Assembly: GCF_003202405.1 (NCBI RefSeq)
Contig: NZ_QJHL01000005.1
Location: 62,001-126,000, forward strand
Length of the DNA stretch: 64,000 nt
Reading direction: 5' to 3'
Origin: Flavobacterium hydrophilum
Lineage (GTDB): Bacteria; Bacteroidota; Bacteroidia; Flavobacteriales; Flavobacteriaceae
Position 1 is the stretch's first letter. Each line of letters opens with the position of its first letter. Both the position numbers and the translations under genes were made by a program. Shown here piece by piece: positions 17,083 through 26,371 of this stretch. The notes beneath the pieces are model-generated. The model did no database searches, was not told the DNA's origin, and saw only the letters and a list, made by a program, of their open reading frames with translations.

Positions 17083-17640
17083 ATGAAATATTTCCTTTTT
17101 ATAATCTTTTTAGCAGTAACCTATTCTTGTTGTCCACGCTATAATAATTATCTGTCAATCAAACCTACGAATACCAGTTTAAAACAAGGAAAATGGCTTA
17201 TTGATGAGCCTTTATTAGAAAGGTTTTATTTAAATACAGAAAGCGTAGTTTCAGAAATTTATAAAAATAAACTCACATCAAAATATGATAATATTAAGTA
17301 TTTATCTGATTTGAACGAGGTTCCTTCATTTAACAAAGCGTTGGATAAATCTGTAAAAGCACTTGACTTTTATAAATCTAAAACCGGATTCAATTATTTA
17401 ATTTCAACAAAGCTGGAAATTACAAACAGTAACTTCTCTGATAAAAAAATTTTGACGATTAGATTAATTGTTTACAATCTAGATACAAAATGTATAATAT
17501 TAGACAAAGATTACTATTCCGCAAAAAGAATCAATAATTTCAATTCCAATATGTTTAAAGAATTTGTAGAAAAATCAATGAAAAAAGTGATTAAAGATTT
17601 TACAAAAAATGATAACTGGAAAGCAATCGAAGCTGTTTAA
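17083..17640 (+). CDS. Hypothetical lipoprotein
   Basis: 185 residues. Lipobox VTYSC after a short hydrophobic signal. The mature part is rich in Lys, Asn and Tyr, with no motif recognised. The next gene begins 12 bp after its stop, so the two may form one transcript with the cyclase fusion. Function unknown. Confidence 0.66.
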   Translation: MKYFLFIIFLAVTYSCCPRYNNYLSIKPTNTSLKQGKWLIDEPLLERFYLNTESVVSEIYKNKLTSKYDNIKYLSDLNEVPSFNKALDKSVKALDFYKSKTGFNYLISTKLEITNSNFSDKKILTIRLIVYNLDTKCIILDKDYYSAKRINNFNSNMFKEFVEKSMKKVIKDFTKNDNWKAIEAV

Positions 17641-17652
17641 AACATTGATAAC

Positions 17653-18549
17653 ATGGAGAAACGAGTAAAATTTGATTTTGAACTGTACTTTACTAACGGA
17701 GGAAGCATAAAAGGCCAGGATTTTAGGCTTGATATTTTGGGCGATACTATCTCAGATAAAGAACTTGAAGACTATATTGTCGAAGATTTAAGACTCCTTA
17801 TGGTTGGAGAAACCAAAATTCTGAACAAGGAAATAGTAACAGAACCTCATAAAAGAAAACCAATCAATCTTAATACCGAGAATGATATACTGATTGATTT
17901 AAGTCATACAATAGAACATGGGCTCATAACATACAAAGGTTTGCCCGCTCCAATTGTTTGTGATTATTTGAGCAGAGAAAACTCAAAACAGTTTTATGCA
18001 GAAGGAACTGAGTTTCAAATTGGAAAAATTGAAATGGTTACCAATACAGGAACTTACATTGACTGTCCGTTTCATAGATTTGAGAATGGTAAAGATCTTT
18101 CAGAAGTGGGGCTGGAATGTTTTACAGATCTTGACACAATTGTAATTCGCGTGCCGTTTTCAGAAACATTAGAAATAACAGAAGAACATTTAAAAAACTA
18201 CGAGATCAGGAATAGGGCAGTTTTAATTCATACAGGCTGGGACAATAATTGGAATACTGAAAAATATTATGAAAACCATCCTTATCTTACAGAAGGTGCT
18301 GCCCAATATTTAAGGGATTGTTCAGTTAAATTAGTTGGGATTGACTCTCATAATATAGACAATACATCAGGCAAAACGAGACCTGTTCATACTATTCTTT
18401 TAGGTGCGGAGATATTGATAGTTGAACATCTTTGTAACCTTTATTTACTACCAGAAGATGGTTTTACGTTTAGTGCAATTCCGCCAAAATTTAAAGGTGT
18501 TGGGACATTTCCGGTAAGGGCAATGGCAAAATTGAAAAAAATGGATTAA
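17653..18549 (+). CDS. Cyclase/kynurenine-formamidase-like protein with an extra N-terminal domain
   Basis: 298 residues. Residues 1-75 (FELYFTNGGSIKGQDFRLDI, then EDYIVEDLRLLMVGE) form a small domain that I believe can occur as a separate protein. Residues 78-298 are a PF04199-type cyclase: ILIDLSHTIEHG, the core NTGTYIDCPFH (131-141), VGIDSHNID, and a C-terminal FPVRAMAKL. In kynurenine formamidases the core reads HxGTHxDxPxH; here the first two His are Asn131 and Tyr135, so two metal ligands are changed while Asp137 and His141 remain. Members hydrolyse cyclic or N-formyl amides; the changed ligands make the reaction here uncertain. Confidence 0.82.
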   Translation: MEKRVKFDFELYFTNGGSIKGQDFRLDILGDTISDKELEDYIVEDLRLLMVGETKILNKEIVTEPHKRKPINLNTENDILIDLSHTIEHGLITYKGLPAPIVCDYLSRENSKQFYAEGTEFQIGKIEMVTNTGTYIDCPFHRFENGKDLSEVGLECFTDLDTIVIRVPFSETLEITEEHLKNYEIRNRAVLIHTGWDNNWNTEKYYENHPYLTEGAAQYLRDCSVKLVGIDSHNIDNTSGKTRPVHTILLGAEILIVEHLCNLYLLPEDGFTFSAIPPKFKGVGTFPVRAMAKLKKMD

Positions 18550-18568
18550 TAAACAAAAAAGAATAATT

Positions 18569-18928
18569 ATGCTTACAGATGTTAACCCCAAATTACCTAT
18601 GCGTGATAAAACTGCCTCCAGAGAGTTTTACATCAATAAACTTGGCTTTCATGAATTTGGAAATGCTGATTTTGATCATTATCTAATGCTGCAAAAAGAT
18701 AGTATTCAAATTCATTTCTTTGAATTTAAAGAACTTGACCCAAAAGAAAATTACGGACAGGTTTACATTAGAACTGACGATATTGATTCTTTATATCAAT
18801 CCCTTTTAGATAATAAAACAAGCATACATCCAAACGGCTATTTACAAGTTAAGCCCTGGGGTCAAAAAGAATTTTCACTGCTTGATCCTGATAATAACCT
18901 GCTTACTTTTGGACAGAGTATATCTTGA
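18569..18928 (+). CDS. VOC-superfamily (glyoxalase/bleomycin-resistance-like) protein
   Basis: 119 residues. Paired beta-alpha-beta modules: KLPMRDKTASREFYINKLGF opens the first, and VKPWGQKEFSLLDPDNNLLT closes the second, with the usual late acidic/aromatic signature. Very close to bleomycin-binding-type proteins in layout; these bind drugs or catalyse metal-dependent additions. It lies 19 bp after the cyclase gene and is probably co-transcribed with it. Confidence 0.83.
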   Translation: MLTDVNPKLPMRDKTASREFYINKLGFHEFGNADFDHYLMLQKDSIQIHFFEFKELDPKENYGQVYIRTDDIDSLYQSLLDNKTSIHPNGYLQVKPWGQKEFSLLDPDNNLLTFGQSIS

Positions 18929-19025
18929 TTACAGTTAAAAGCTTAAAACACTCAACTACTCTGTTTCACATTCCACAACCCCATCAATCACAACAACTTA
19001 AATTTATCATTTGGCCAAACAGAAT

Positions 19026-19862
19026 ATGAAACAACTAATTTATTTCATTATAATTTTTAGTTCAAAAAATTTATTTGGACAAATTAACTATTCAGGATTT
19101 ATAGGTAAATATCCTATTGAATTATCTGCAGAAATCAACACTACCGGAAGTTCATACGGAGTTTATGTTTACTCTGCTTTTGATAGTCCAATAATTTTGG
19201 AAGGAAATCTGGAAAAAGAAAAACTAATTTTGTTTGAAAAAGATTCAAAAGGAAAGAAAAGTGCAAGCATGACTTTTGAAAAATTTAATTCTGAAAGTGA
19301 ATCAATAGAAGGAATTTGGAAGGATCTTAAAAATGAAAAACAGTTAAAAATTACTTTATCCAAAAAAGCGAAAATTGATGATGGTATTATTCAATATGCT
19401 ACTGTTGGCAATCATTATTTTAGAATAGTAACAGATTATCAGGCTGTGAGTGAAATTAAAATTTTTCAAAAAAAGACAGATAAACTCATTCAAAAATTTA
19501 ATGTTGATTGTCAATTTAGGGGTTTATATTGTATTTCATCCGGAGATTTTAATTTTGACGGATTTACCGATTTCTCGATATTTGAATCCAGTTATGTAGG
19601 TCCAAATACTTCAAGTTTATATTTTCTTTATAATCCAAAGACAAAAAAATACTTTGAAAGTGCATTTTCCGGCACATCCTTAGAATTTGATCAGAAAAGA
19701 AAAAGAATTATTGAAACAAACCAATGCTGCGCAGGATCAAGTGTTACAACTGCAGAATACAAAGTCATTAAAAACAAAATGGTTTTAGAAAAAGAACGCT
19801 GTTTTAAATGGAGTGAAAAAAAACAAGCATTAGTCGAACAAAATCCGAGCAAGTGCAGATAA
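19026..19862 (+). CDS. Exported XAC2610-like hypothetical protein
   Basis: 278 residues from ATG 19026, where the signal peptide begins (MKQLIYFIIIFSSKNLFGQ); a TTG five codons earlier is possible but less likely. The second half has SGDFNFDGFTDFSIFESSY, a DxNxDGxxD calcium-loop-like turn as in FG-GAP and XAC2610-type proteins, then YFLYNPKTKKYFE and a CCAGS motif. Periplasmic or surface protein; role unknown. Confidence 0.7.
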   Translation: MKQLIYFIIIFSSKNLFGQINYSGFIGKYPIELSAEINTTGSSYGVYVYSAFDSPIILEGNLEKEKLILFEKDSKGKKSASMTFEKFNSESESIEGIWKDLKNEKQLKITLSKKAKIDDGIIQYATVGNHYFRIVTDYQAVSEIKIFQKKTDKLIQKFNVDCQFRGLYCISSGDFNFDGFTDFSIFESSYVGPNTSSLYFLYNPKTKKYFESAFSGTSLEFDQKRKRIIETNQCCAGSSVTTAEYKVIKNKMVLEKERCFKWSEKKQALVEQNPSKCR

Positions 19863-19930
19863 TTCAGAAAGAAATGACATTCTGATAAACAGAAATCAAA
19901 CATAAACAACTTAATTAAAAAAGGACTCAT

Positions 19931-20275
19931 ATGGCAAATTAATCGAAAGACATAATCAAAAAAGCATATACCGCTTTTAATGAGAGAAATATGACAATGC
20001 CCTATCAACAATGCAGGCAAATGTGCAATGGTCAAAAGCATGGGAAGGCGGCTATATAATTGGCCACGATGAAATGAAGGAATACTGAACAAGACAATAG
20101 GACAGAAATAAATCCAAATGTAGAACCTGTTGGTTTTGCCGAAAGAGAAAATGGAAGCTTAGAGGTTAAAGTGCATCAAAATGTAAAAGATTTACAAGGC
20201 AGCTTAGTGTTTGACGGAATAGTAAAGCACATTTATACGTTTCAGGATGGTCTGATCAAAACGATGAATATTTAA
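19931..20275 (+). pseudogene. Decayed NTF2/SnoaL-like gene
   Basis: Read with corrections, it encodes a typical small NTF2-like protein: KDIIKKAYTAFNERN, then STMQANVQWSKAWEGGYIIG, then VEPVGFAERENGSLEVKVHQ, and IYTFQDGLIKTMNI to the stop at 20275. The frame is broken by TAA at codon 4, a one-base loss near 19994 (ATT to AT), TGA where Trp is expected near 20087, and a one-base gain near 20098. Four lesions make it a clear pseudogene. A different, intact NTF2-like gene is at 13648. Confidence 0.8.
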
Positions 20276-20311
20276 CTGGTTAAAAATTAATTAGTTACAT
20301 TATTCATTCAG

Positions 20312-20344
20312 GTGCTGTAAGACTTATGTTTTACAGCACTTTTT
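20312..20344 (+). terminator. Rho-independent terminator, GCTGTAAGACTT family
   Basis: GTGCTGTAAGAC and GTTTTACAGCAC stem with loop TTAT and a T-run. It still follows the dead NTF2-like gene. Confidence 0.85.
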
Positions 20345-20456
20345 ATATTAATCCATTTGCAACGATTTAAAACGTTTTATTTTAATAATCTTCTATCTAA
20401 AAAACTATTATTAAAAATCACTAAATATGGTGACAAATATTATTTGTTTTTGATTT

Positions 20457-20464
20457 TATATTTG
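20457..20464 (+). promoter_or_regulatory. -7 promoter box
   Basis: TATATTTG, an exact TAnnTTTG, about 50 bases before the gene at 20517. Confidence 0.5.
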
Positions 20465-20516
20465 TAGAACAAATCTTAATTATATAATTTCTTAAAACAT
20501 TTAAAATTTATAAAAC

Positions 20517-20996
20517 ATGATAAATATGACTAAAAAAGTATTCTTAATTACAATGTTGACGCTCTTCGCTTTTATTACAGTATCAGCAAAAGTGAGGATT
20601 CCGTTTGGTAAAATTGATAAAATTGAAATCGTAGCAGATTTACCAGACAATGAAAAATATGCCGCTGCCGAAGGCTCAAAAGAATATCTGGATTTAGCAA
20701 CCCTGCATCAGGAATACAATATAGCCTGGGTAATTCCGGCCTGGATTACACAGGAACCCAAATTAGTACTGGCTAAAAAAGATTCTGATGTATATTATGA
20801 ACTTACAGATCAACAGCTTGCTGAAATTATAAAAGACAACAAATTAGACAAAGAAAGTCTCCTGCAATTAGGTCTTTATACCAGATATGGAGGAAAAGTA
20901 ATTTTACTTTTGGTTATTGGCCTTATTATTTACGGTATTATTCCGGGCAAAGACGATGAAGAAGAAACCGAAAGAGTACAGCCAACTAACGTTTAA
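20517..20996 (+). CDS. Exported protein with C-terminal membrane anchor, unknown
   Basis: 159 residues (153 if the ATG at 20535 were used, but the first or second ATG fits the signal better). Signal peptide VFLITMLTLFAFITVSA, a compact soluble part with a tryptophan-rich IAWVIPAWITQ motif, then one hydrophobic helix (VILLLVIGLIIYGII) and an acidic tail. The protein would face the periplasm, tethered by the C-terminal helix. No family recognised. Confidence 0.7.
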   Translation: MINMTKKVFLITMLTLFAFITVSAKVRIPFGKIDKIEIVADLPDNEKYAAAEGSKEYLDLATLHQEYNIAWVIPAWITQEPKLVLAKKDSDVYYELTDQQLAEIIKDNKLDKESLLQLGLYTRYGGKVILLLVIGLIIYGIIPGKDDEEETERVQPTNV

Positions 20997-21066
20997 ATAA
21001 TAAGCGTAAACTACATCGCTCCATATTGTAACAATATTGTCAAATTAAGAGATGCAACTGAATTTA

Positions 21067-21094
21067 AAAGCCAACCCGAAAAGGTTGGCTTATT
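21067..21094. terminator. Bidirectional terminator
   Basis: AAAAGCCAACC and GGTTGGCTTA make a perfect 9-bp stem with A- and T-rich flanks, between the convergent genes 20517 (+) and 21127 (-). It probably serves both. Confidence 0.85.
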
Positions 21095-21126
21095 TATGTC
21101 TATAAAACCTGACACCAAATGATTTA

Positions 21127-22494
21127 TTATTGCAACTCCCGGATTTTAATACTTCTAAAACTTACTTCATTGCCATGGTCCTGAATTAAAATATGCCCTT
21201 CCGGTGCTTCTCCAAAGTTAGGCCATACTTTATATTTACTGATAGCCACCAAATCACGGAAAGCCTGAGATCCACGGTCATATTCCAATACTTTAATTCC
21301 ATTAAGATAGTGCTCGACATGATTATTAGGATAAACGACAATGCGTGCCGTGTTCCAATTGCCCGGCTGTTTGAAGAACCGTGCTGATTTTTGCGATTTT
21401 ATAAGGTCGTATAATGAAGCGAGTGTCCTGTTTCCATCACGTCCTAATTTTGCATCTGGATGCAGTGTATCATCAAGCAATTGATATTCCGGACCAATAG
21501 CTGAACCGCTGCTCTTTTCATTAAGTGTTACGAAGTACTTTATACCACTATTTGCTCCTTTCGATAGCTTAAAATCAACTGACAAATCAAATGCTTTAAA
21601 TATCTCTTTGGTCACAATATCTCCTCCGTTTGTAGATTCGCCACCCGATGATGGCAATACTTTCAAAACGCCGTCTTTTACTTCCCAGCCTTTTTCCGGA
21701 AAAGTAGTTTTGTGAGCTCCTACCCAGCCTGTTGTACTTTTACCATCAAATAATAATTTCCAGCCGCTTTCCTGTTCATACGAAATAAGCTTATTAGGTA
21801 CCAAATTAACAACATACACTCCTTTTGGAAAAGGAAGTGGTTTTATATTTTTTGTCTGAATACGGATATTCTTCCAGCATATTTTAATACCCGCATGTTC
21901 CGGTTTTCCAATAGAATGTACCTGTAAAGCAAGAAGCCCCTCATTAACAGTTAAAGAATCAACCAGATAAGAAACCGGTACACCATCTAACCATGTTTTT
22001 ACTGAGTTACCAATACATTCGATACGCATTTTATGAAACACATTCAAAGTAAAAAGCTGTTGCCCTTTTGGGTTATAAGACCCCGGATACAGCCATTCTC
22101 TTCTTCCTTCATCATAAATTCCCCCGCTCCATTTACGTTCTGACGGATCTAATTCATACTGGTATCCATAAACACGTCCTTTTCCATTATTTGCCTTAGG
22201 ATCAAAATTACTTTTGAACTGTACACCAGAATTGGTATTGGCATCGGACAACATGGTTTCCATCTCCAATACAAAATCTCCGATAAATTTTTGATCGCTT
22301 ACTAAAAATGAATTAGGTGATTTATCAATCGTTGTGCCCACAATCATTCCGTCTTCTACCTTGTAAGGTGCAGATCCTGTTACTTGCTTCCACCCGGTGA
22401 GTGTTTTTCCGTCAAATAAGGATTTCCATTCTTTGTTTTGTGCAACGCCAGTTGCTGCAATAAATAATAAAACTAGTATTGTGATTTTTTTCAT
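21127..22494 (-). CDS. Exported protein with two DUF1080 (3-keto-glycoside hydrolase-like) domains
   Basis: 455 residues. Signal peptide, then two DUF1080 jelly-roll domains: residues about 22-210 (WKSLFDGKTLTGWKQVTG, then LEMETMLSDANTNSGVQFKS) and about 240-455 (WKLLFDGKSTTGWVGAHK, then FKLSKGANSGIKYFVTL). DUF1080 enzymes act on sugars already oxidised to a ketone at C3, removing the aglycone or splitting the disaccharide. It is the last gene of an operon with two exported Gfo/Idh/MocA oxidoreductases, which supports that role. Spacing to the gene before it is 18 bp. Confidence 0.88.
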   Translation of the reverse strand: MKKITILVLLFIAATGVAQNKEWKSLFDGKTLTGWKQVTGSAPYKVEDGMIVGTTIDKSPNSFLVSDQKFIGDFVLEMETMLSDANTNSGVQFKSNFDPKANNGKGRVYGYQYELDPSERKWSGGIYDEGRREWLYPGSYNPKGQQLFTLNVFHKMRIECIGNSVKTWLDGVPVSYLVDSLTVNEGLLALQVHSIGKPEHAGIKICWKNIRIQTKNIKPLPFPKGVYVVNLVPNKLISYEQESGWKLLFDGKSTTGWVGAHKTTFPEKGWEVKDGVLKVLPSSGGESTNGGDIVTKEIFKAFDLSVDFKLSKGANSGIKYFVTLNEKSSGSAIGPEYQLLDDTLHPDAKLGRDGNRTLASLYDLIKSQKSARFFKQPGNWNTARIVVYPNNHVEHYLNGIKVLEYDRGSQAFRDLVAISKYKVWPNFGEAPEGHILIQDHGNEVSFRSIKIRELQ

Positions 22495-22512
22495 AGTCGT
22501 TTTTGTTTTTCT

Positions 22513-23721
22513 TTATATAAGATTATATTCAGGTTTCCATTTTTCAATATCATCCTTATAAATTGCTTTATTCATCATATGTACGCAGCATGCTGTCCTG
22601 GCACCGGTTATAACATTTGATACCGGTTTAGAATTGGTTGTAATCGTTTTATAAAACTCTTGTAAAGCATACCAGCTGCCGTCTTTTGATTTTTCTTTAA
22701 GAATGGGAGTACCGCCATCTTTGTTCCATTCAATTTTTGAAGCACCGGTAACGCCATCTACCGTTTCAAGTTCTTTTCTGGTTTGTTTTTCAGGAAAAAA
22801 AAGCCCTTCATCCATCAATAATTCTATCGTTCCTTTTGTGCCTTTTAATTTAAAAAGATATCCGTCTTTTTCATTCGCGCAGGTAGCACCAAAATTCCCA
22901 ATCATTCCTTCCTTCTTATAACGTAGAATAGTCTGTATGTTGTCAAAAGTTTCTCTTCCGTCCTTGTAATAATCAATACCGCCGGTTCCGTAAATTTCAT
23001 CAGGATGGGTATCAAAAGCCCAATTAATAAAATCTACCTGATGTGATAATAACTCAGCCGGTAACCCTCCTGAATATTCTTTATACATCCGCCAGTTCAC
23101 TTGTTTATCAGTATAACCGGAAGGTACCGGTCTTCGCCAGTTTGCATTACGGTCCCATCGGCAGTCAATCTGCGTTACTTTTCCCAGATAACCATTATCA
23201 ATCATCTGTTTCACTTTGAAATAAAGAGGTGTGTACCGATATTGATGTCCTACCTGTAAAATTTGATTGGGATGCTGTTGCGCCAATTTAACCAAAGCAA
23301 GTGCCTGCTCTGCATTATAGGTCATTGTTTTTTCTAAATACACATGCTTTCCTGCCTGGATGGCCGCCGCTGCAATTTCGTAATGATTGTATAGTGGTGT
23401 AGCAATAATTACTGCGTCAATAGTCTTGTCATCGAGCAGCTTGCGATAGTCTTTTTCATAACTGATATTATTGTGTATATCCAGTCTCTTTGCCTGATCC
23501 AAACGGAAAGGCAATACATCACAAACGACCTTCAGTTGAAACTCTTCCGGCATACTGTTAATGACACTTCCAAGCCCCTTACCCCTGTCTCCGCAGCCAA
23601 TTATTCCAACTGAAATAATTTTTGCAGTTTCACTAAAAGAATAGGCATGCAGCATCTGCTGATGCAATAACAGCCCAGCGGTAAATAATCCTGATTGACG
23701 GATAAAATTTCTGCGTTTCAT
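22513..23721 (-). CDS. Gfo/Idh/MocA-family oxidoreductase, exported (Tat-like signal)
   Basis: 402 residues. The start RRNFIRQSGLFTAGLLLH is a Tat-type signal, so the folded protein with its bound nicotinamide cofactor is exported. A Rossmann fold follows (VGIIGCGDRGKGLG), with the family signature AGKHVYLEKTM around residue 130 and a C-terminal alpha/beta domain. In this kind of operon the enzyme probably oxidises or reduces the C3 of a sugar or glycoside. It lies between a second such enzyme and the DUF1080 protein, spaced by 9 and 18 bp. Confidence 0.9.
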   Translation of the reverse strand: MKRRNFIRQSGLFTAGLLLHQQMLHAYSFSETAKIISVGIIGCGDRGKGLGSVINSMPEEFQLKVVCDVLPFRLDQAKRLDIHNNISYEKDYRKLLDDKTIDAVIIATPLYNHYEIAAAAIQAGKHVYLEKTMTYNAEQALALVKLAQQHPNQILQVGHQYRYTPLYFKVKQMIDNGYLGKVTQIDCRWDRNANWRRPVPSGYTDKQVNWRMYKEYSGGLPAELLSHQVDFINWAFDTHPDEIYGTGGIDYYKDGRETFDNIQTILRYKKEGMIGNFGATCANEKDGYLFKLKGTKGTIELLMDEGLFFPEKQTRKELETVDGVTGASKIEWNKDGGTPILKEKSKDGSWYALQEFYKTITTNSKPVSNVITGARTACCVHMMNKAIYKDDIEKWKPEYNLI

Positions 23722-23730
23722 AAGTGAAAA

Positions 23731-25149
23731 TTAAACTTTATAATATTCTTCCCATCCTTTACGTGGTGGAGGTCCCATCAACAGTTGATTAGCCTTTTTA
23801 CTGCTTGTAATCACTTTTTTTGTTCTGTCAAAAACAATTTTTTCACCAGTCCATTGTGCAAGAACACCAAGACAAAACACCTGGCTTAATGGTCCGGCAA
23901 TTGCAAAAGGTGAACGTGTTTGTTCTTCACCTTTACATGCTTTGAGGAAGTTAGCGAAGTGATTAGAAGGACTTAAAGGAACATTGGGTAATTTAGAAGC
24001 CATTTCCTTTGCTTTTTCTTCAGGTATGATCGACAATGCACTCCCATGAGAACCTCCTTTGAAGGTTAGCTCTTTGCTGTAAATTATTTTGCCCGGGTTG
24101 AGCTTTGCCGGTTCAATCGCACCTGTACTCGGCGGCGGAATATTTGGATCAAGACCTTGTACGCCATATCCTTCCGGTATCGGAGGAAAGTTATCTAATC
24201 CATCATACCATTTTACTTCTACCGGAGGCATATCACCGCGTTTTGGAAATTTGAAGGAAAGCGTGGTGGACATCGGATAAAAGAAATTATTATGTCCCTC
24301 TAATTTCAAAGGATCAACTTCGTAGGGAAGTCCGAGATCCAGAAACTGATGCGCTGTATCCAGAATATGTGCCCCCCAATCGCCTAGTGCCCCCATTCCA
24401 AAATCGTACCAGCAGCGCCATTGCCCGTTTACAAAATCTTTGTTAAACTCATGTCCTTTTGTCTGCGCCTGCCAAAGATCCCAATCGAGAGTTGCCGGAA
24501 TAGCTTCGGCCGGCGGGAACGAAGTAATCTTCGGATCCCATTTGTGCCAGCGTCTTGGAGAATTCATATGTGCGGTAATAGCGGTAACATCTTTAATGAT
24601 GCCTGCTTCTTTCCATGCTTTAAACTGGAAATAATTTTCTTCTGAGTGTCCCTGATTTCCCATTTGTGTAACCACTTTAGGGTGTTTTGCAGCGGCCTTC
24701 ATCATCAATTCTACTTCGTTAAAAGTACGTGCCATTGGTTTTTCTACGTACACATGTTTTCCTAAATTAATTGCCATCATCGTAATGGGGAAATGAGAAA
24801 AATCAGGCGTTCCAATAGACACAGCCTCAAACTGACTGCCCATTTTATCGAACATCTGTCTAAAATCCTTAAATCTTGGAACGTTCGGAAACATTTTTAA
24901 TATATCCAATGTATGAGGCGCTTCCATATCCACATCACAAAGAGCTACTATATTTACTAATCCTGTAGCGTATAATGCTTTAATAATTTCTGCGCCACGG
25001 TTGCCAATACCAACACAGGCAAGGTTTACTTTATCAGCACTTGCAAAAGCCCGTCCTGCAGCCATTACCAAATCAGGTGTAGCAACAGCAACGGATGCCA
25101 GTAATGCATCCCTTAAAAATTTTCTTCTTGAATAATCATCATTAATCAT
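23731..25149 (-). CDS. Gfo/Idh/MocA-family oxidoreductase, exported (Tat-like signal)
   Basis: 472 residues. N-terminus SRRKFLRDALLASVAVATP is a clear Tat signal. The cofactor-binding part is VNLACVGIGNRGAEII, the signature is LGKHVYVEKPMARTF, and the C-terminal domain is long, as in the family branch found in Bacteroidetes and Planctomycetes glycan loci. First gene of the three-gene minus-strand operon. Together with the next oxidoreductase it could interconvert hydroxyl and keto groups on a glycoside before the DUF1080 enzyme cuts it. No clear -7 box was seen upstream. Confidence 0.9.
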   Translation of the reverse strand: MINDDYSRRKFLRDALLASVAVATPDLVMAAGRAFASADKVNLACVGIGNRGAEIIKALYATGLVNIVALCDVDMEAPHTLDILKMFPNVPRFKDFRQMFDKMGSQFEAVSIGTPDFSHFPITMMAINLGKHVYVEKPMARTFNEVELMMKAAAKHPKVVTQMGNQGHSEENYFQFKAWKEAGIIKDVTAITAHMNSPRRWHKWDPKITSFPPAEAIPATLDWDLWQAQTKGHEFNKDFVNGQWRCWYDFGMGALGDWGAHILDTAHQFLDLGLPYEVDPLKLEGHNNFFYPMSTTLSFKFPKRGDMPPVEVKWYDGLDNFPPIPEGYGVQGLDPNIPPPSTGAIEPAKLNPGKIIYSKELTFKGGSHGSALSIIPEEKAKEMASKLPNVPLSPSNHFANFLKACKGEEQTRSPFAIAGPLSQVFCLGVLAQWTGEKIVFDRTKKVITSSKKANQLLMGPPPRKGWEEYYKV

Positions 25150-25430
25150 ATGTGTAAATTATTGAATTGAGAATTGTTTTTGCCTAAATATAGGAATTAA
25201 TACTTTTGAAAGAATAAACCGTAAAAATATTTCACAAAAGAAACTAAAACGTTAAACTAATCATGTTTACAAATAGAAATGCTAAAAAACAATATTCTTT
25301 ACATTCCAATCTAAATTTTTATTGAACAGTATAGTGTGACGATTAATTGATACATATTCGTCATCTTTAAATCTTAGTAATTGCTGATCTGTAAAAAATA
25401 AATAATACTTTTAAGCTTTAAAATCCAATA

Positions 25431-26120
25431 ATGAAAAAGAAAAAATATCTCATACCCGCTATTTCCTTTTTGCTAAGCTTTTGTTGTGCGCTTTATATAA
25501 CGATGCAGGTTTTTCCGAAGAACCAGAATCCATTTATAGCATCCGGAACAAAAGAAACAACAGGTTTACCTGAGAAAATTCAGGATGGAGATATTATCTT
25601 TCAAACATCAGAATCTCCTCAGTGTGAAGCAGTACGAATTGCAACCAATTCCAAGTTTTCGCATTGCGGGATTATTTATAAAATTAACGAAAACTTATTT
25701 GTTTTTGAAGCCGTTCAACCGGTAAAACTAACCCGTTTAGACGATTGGATTGCGCATGGAAGAAATCAAAATTATATGGTAAAAAGATTAAAAAATGCTG
25801 CTAAAGTATTGACTCCGGATACGCTTCAAAAAATGAAAGACTACAGCCAGCAATTTATGGGCAAAGAATACGATGCCTTTTTTGAATGGACCGATACCCG
25901 AATTTACTGCTCTGAATTAATCTGGAAAATCTATAAAAATGGAGCTAACATCCAATTATCGAAACTACAGCAACTGAAAGATTTCAATTTAACAGATGAA
26001 AGGGTTGAAAAAATTCTGAAAGAAAGATACGGTAATGACATTCCATTGGAAGAAAAAGTGGTTTCGCCTTCTAATTTGGCAGATTCTGATTTGTTGGTAA
26101 CGGTGGTTGATACTTATTAA
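25431..26120 (+). CDS. YiiX-like NlpC/P60-family cysteine hydrolase
   Basis: 229 residues. Membrane or signal segment at 6-29, then a YiiX/YebB-type permuted NlpC/P60 domain: LQDGDIIF-type opening (KIQDGDIIFQTS), SKFSHCGIIYK with catalytic His78, and RIYCSELIWK with catalytic Cys160. The permuted order (His before Cys) is typical of this branch, whose members are thought to cut amide or thioester bonds of lipids or peptides rather than the usual peptidoglycan stems. The cell location is probably periplasmic. Single gene. Confidence 0.85.
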   Translation: MKKKKYLIPAISFLLSFCCALYITMQVFPKNQNPFIASGTKETTGLPEKIQDGDIIFQTSESPQCEAVRIATNSKFSHCGIIYKINENLFVFEAVQPVKLTRLDDWIAHGRNQNYMVKRLKNAAKVLTPDTLQKMKDYSQQFMGKEYDAFFEWTDTRIYCSELIWKIYKNGANIQLSKLQQLKDFNLTDERVEKILKERYGNDIPLEEKVVSPSNLADSDLLVTVVDTY

Positions 26121-26204
26121 ATTCAGAGCTATAAACTTTTTATTCAGCATTTAAAGAATTCTTAAAATTTAATTCTCTCAAAAAAGAAAGTCGCTCGAGT
26201 CATA

Positions 26205-26307
26205 TTGTCATCCCGACAGAGGAGGGATCTCCATTAGCATATCCTCTATTTAATCATATAAAATGCCGAGTTTCTTGTGGGGATGCTTCCTTCGTCAGCA
26301 TGACAAA
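26205..26307. repeat. Dispersed palindrome, TTGTCATCCCGAC family
   Basis: Arms TTGTCATCCCGACAGAGGAG and CTTCCTTCGTCAGCATGACA are long imperfect inverted repeats around an AT-rich centre. It sits between two convergent genes. Related in its GTCA tips to the elements at 11347 and 46971. Confidence 0.62.
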
Positions 26308-26371
26308 TTTGTGTGATTAACTGTGTTGTAAAACTAGATTCTGCCGATTCAAAATTAATCAGATCAAATCA

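Noticed and set aside
19691..20092. A 133-codon minus-strand open frame.
   Set aside because: It is the shadow of the XAC2610-like gene and the NTF2-like pseudogene, which both read better on the plus strand.
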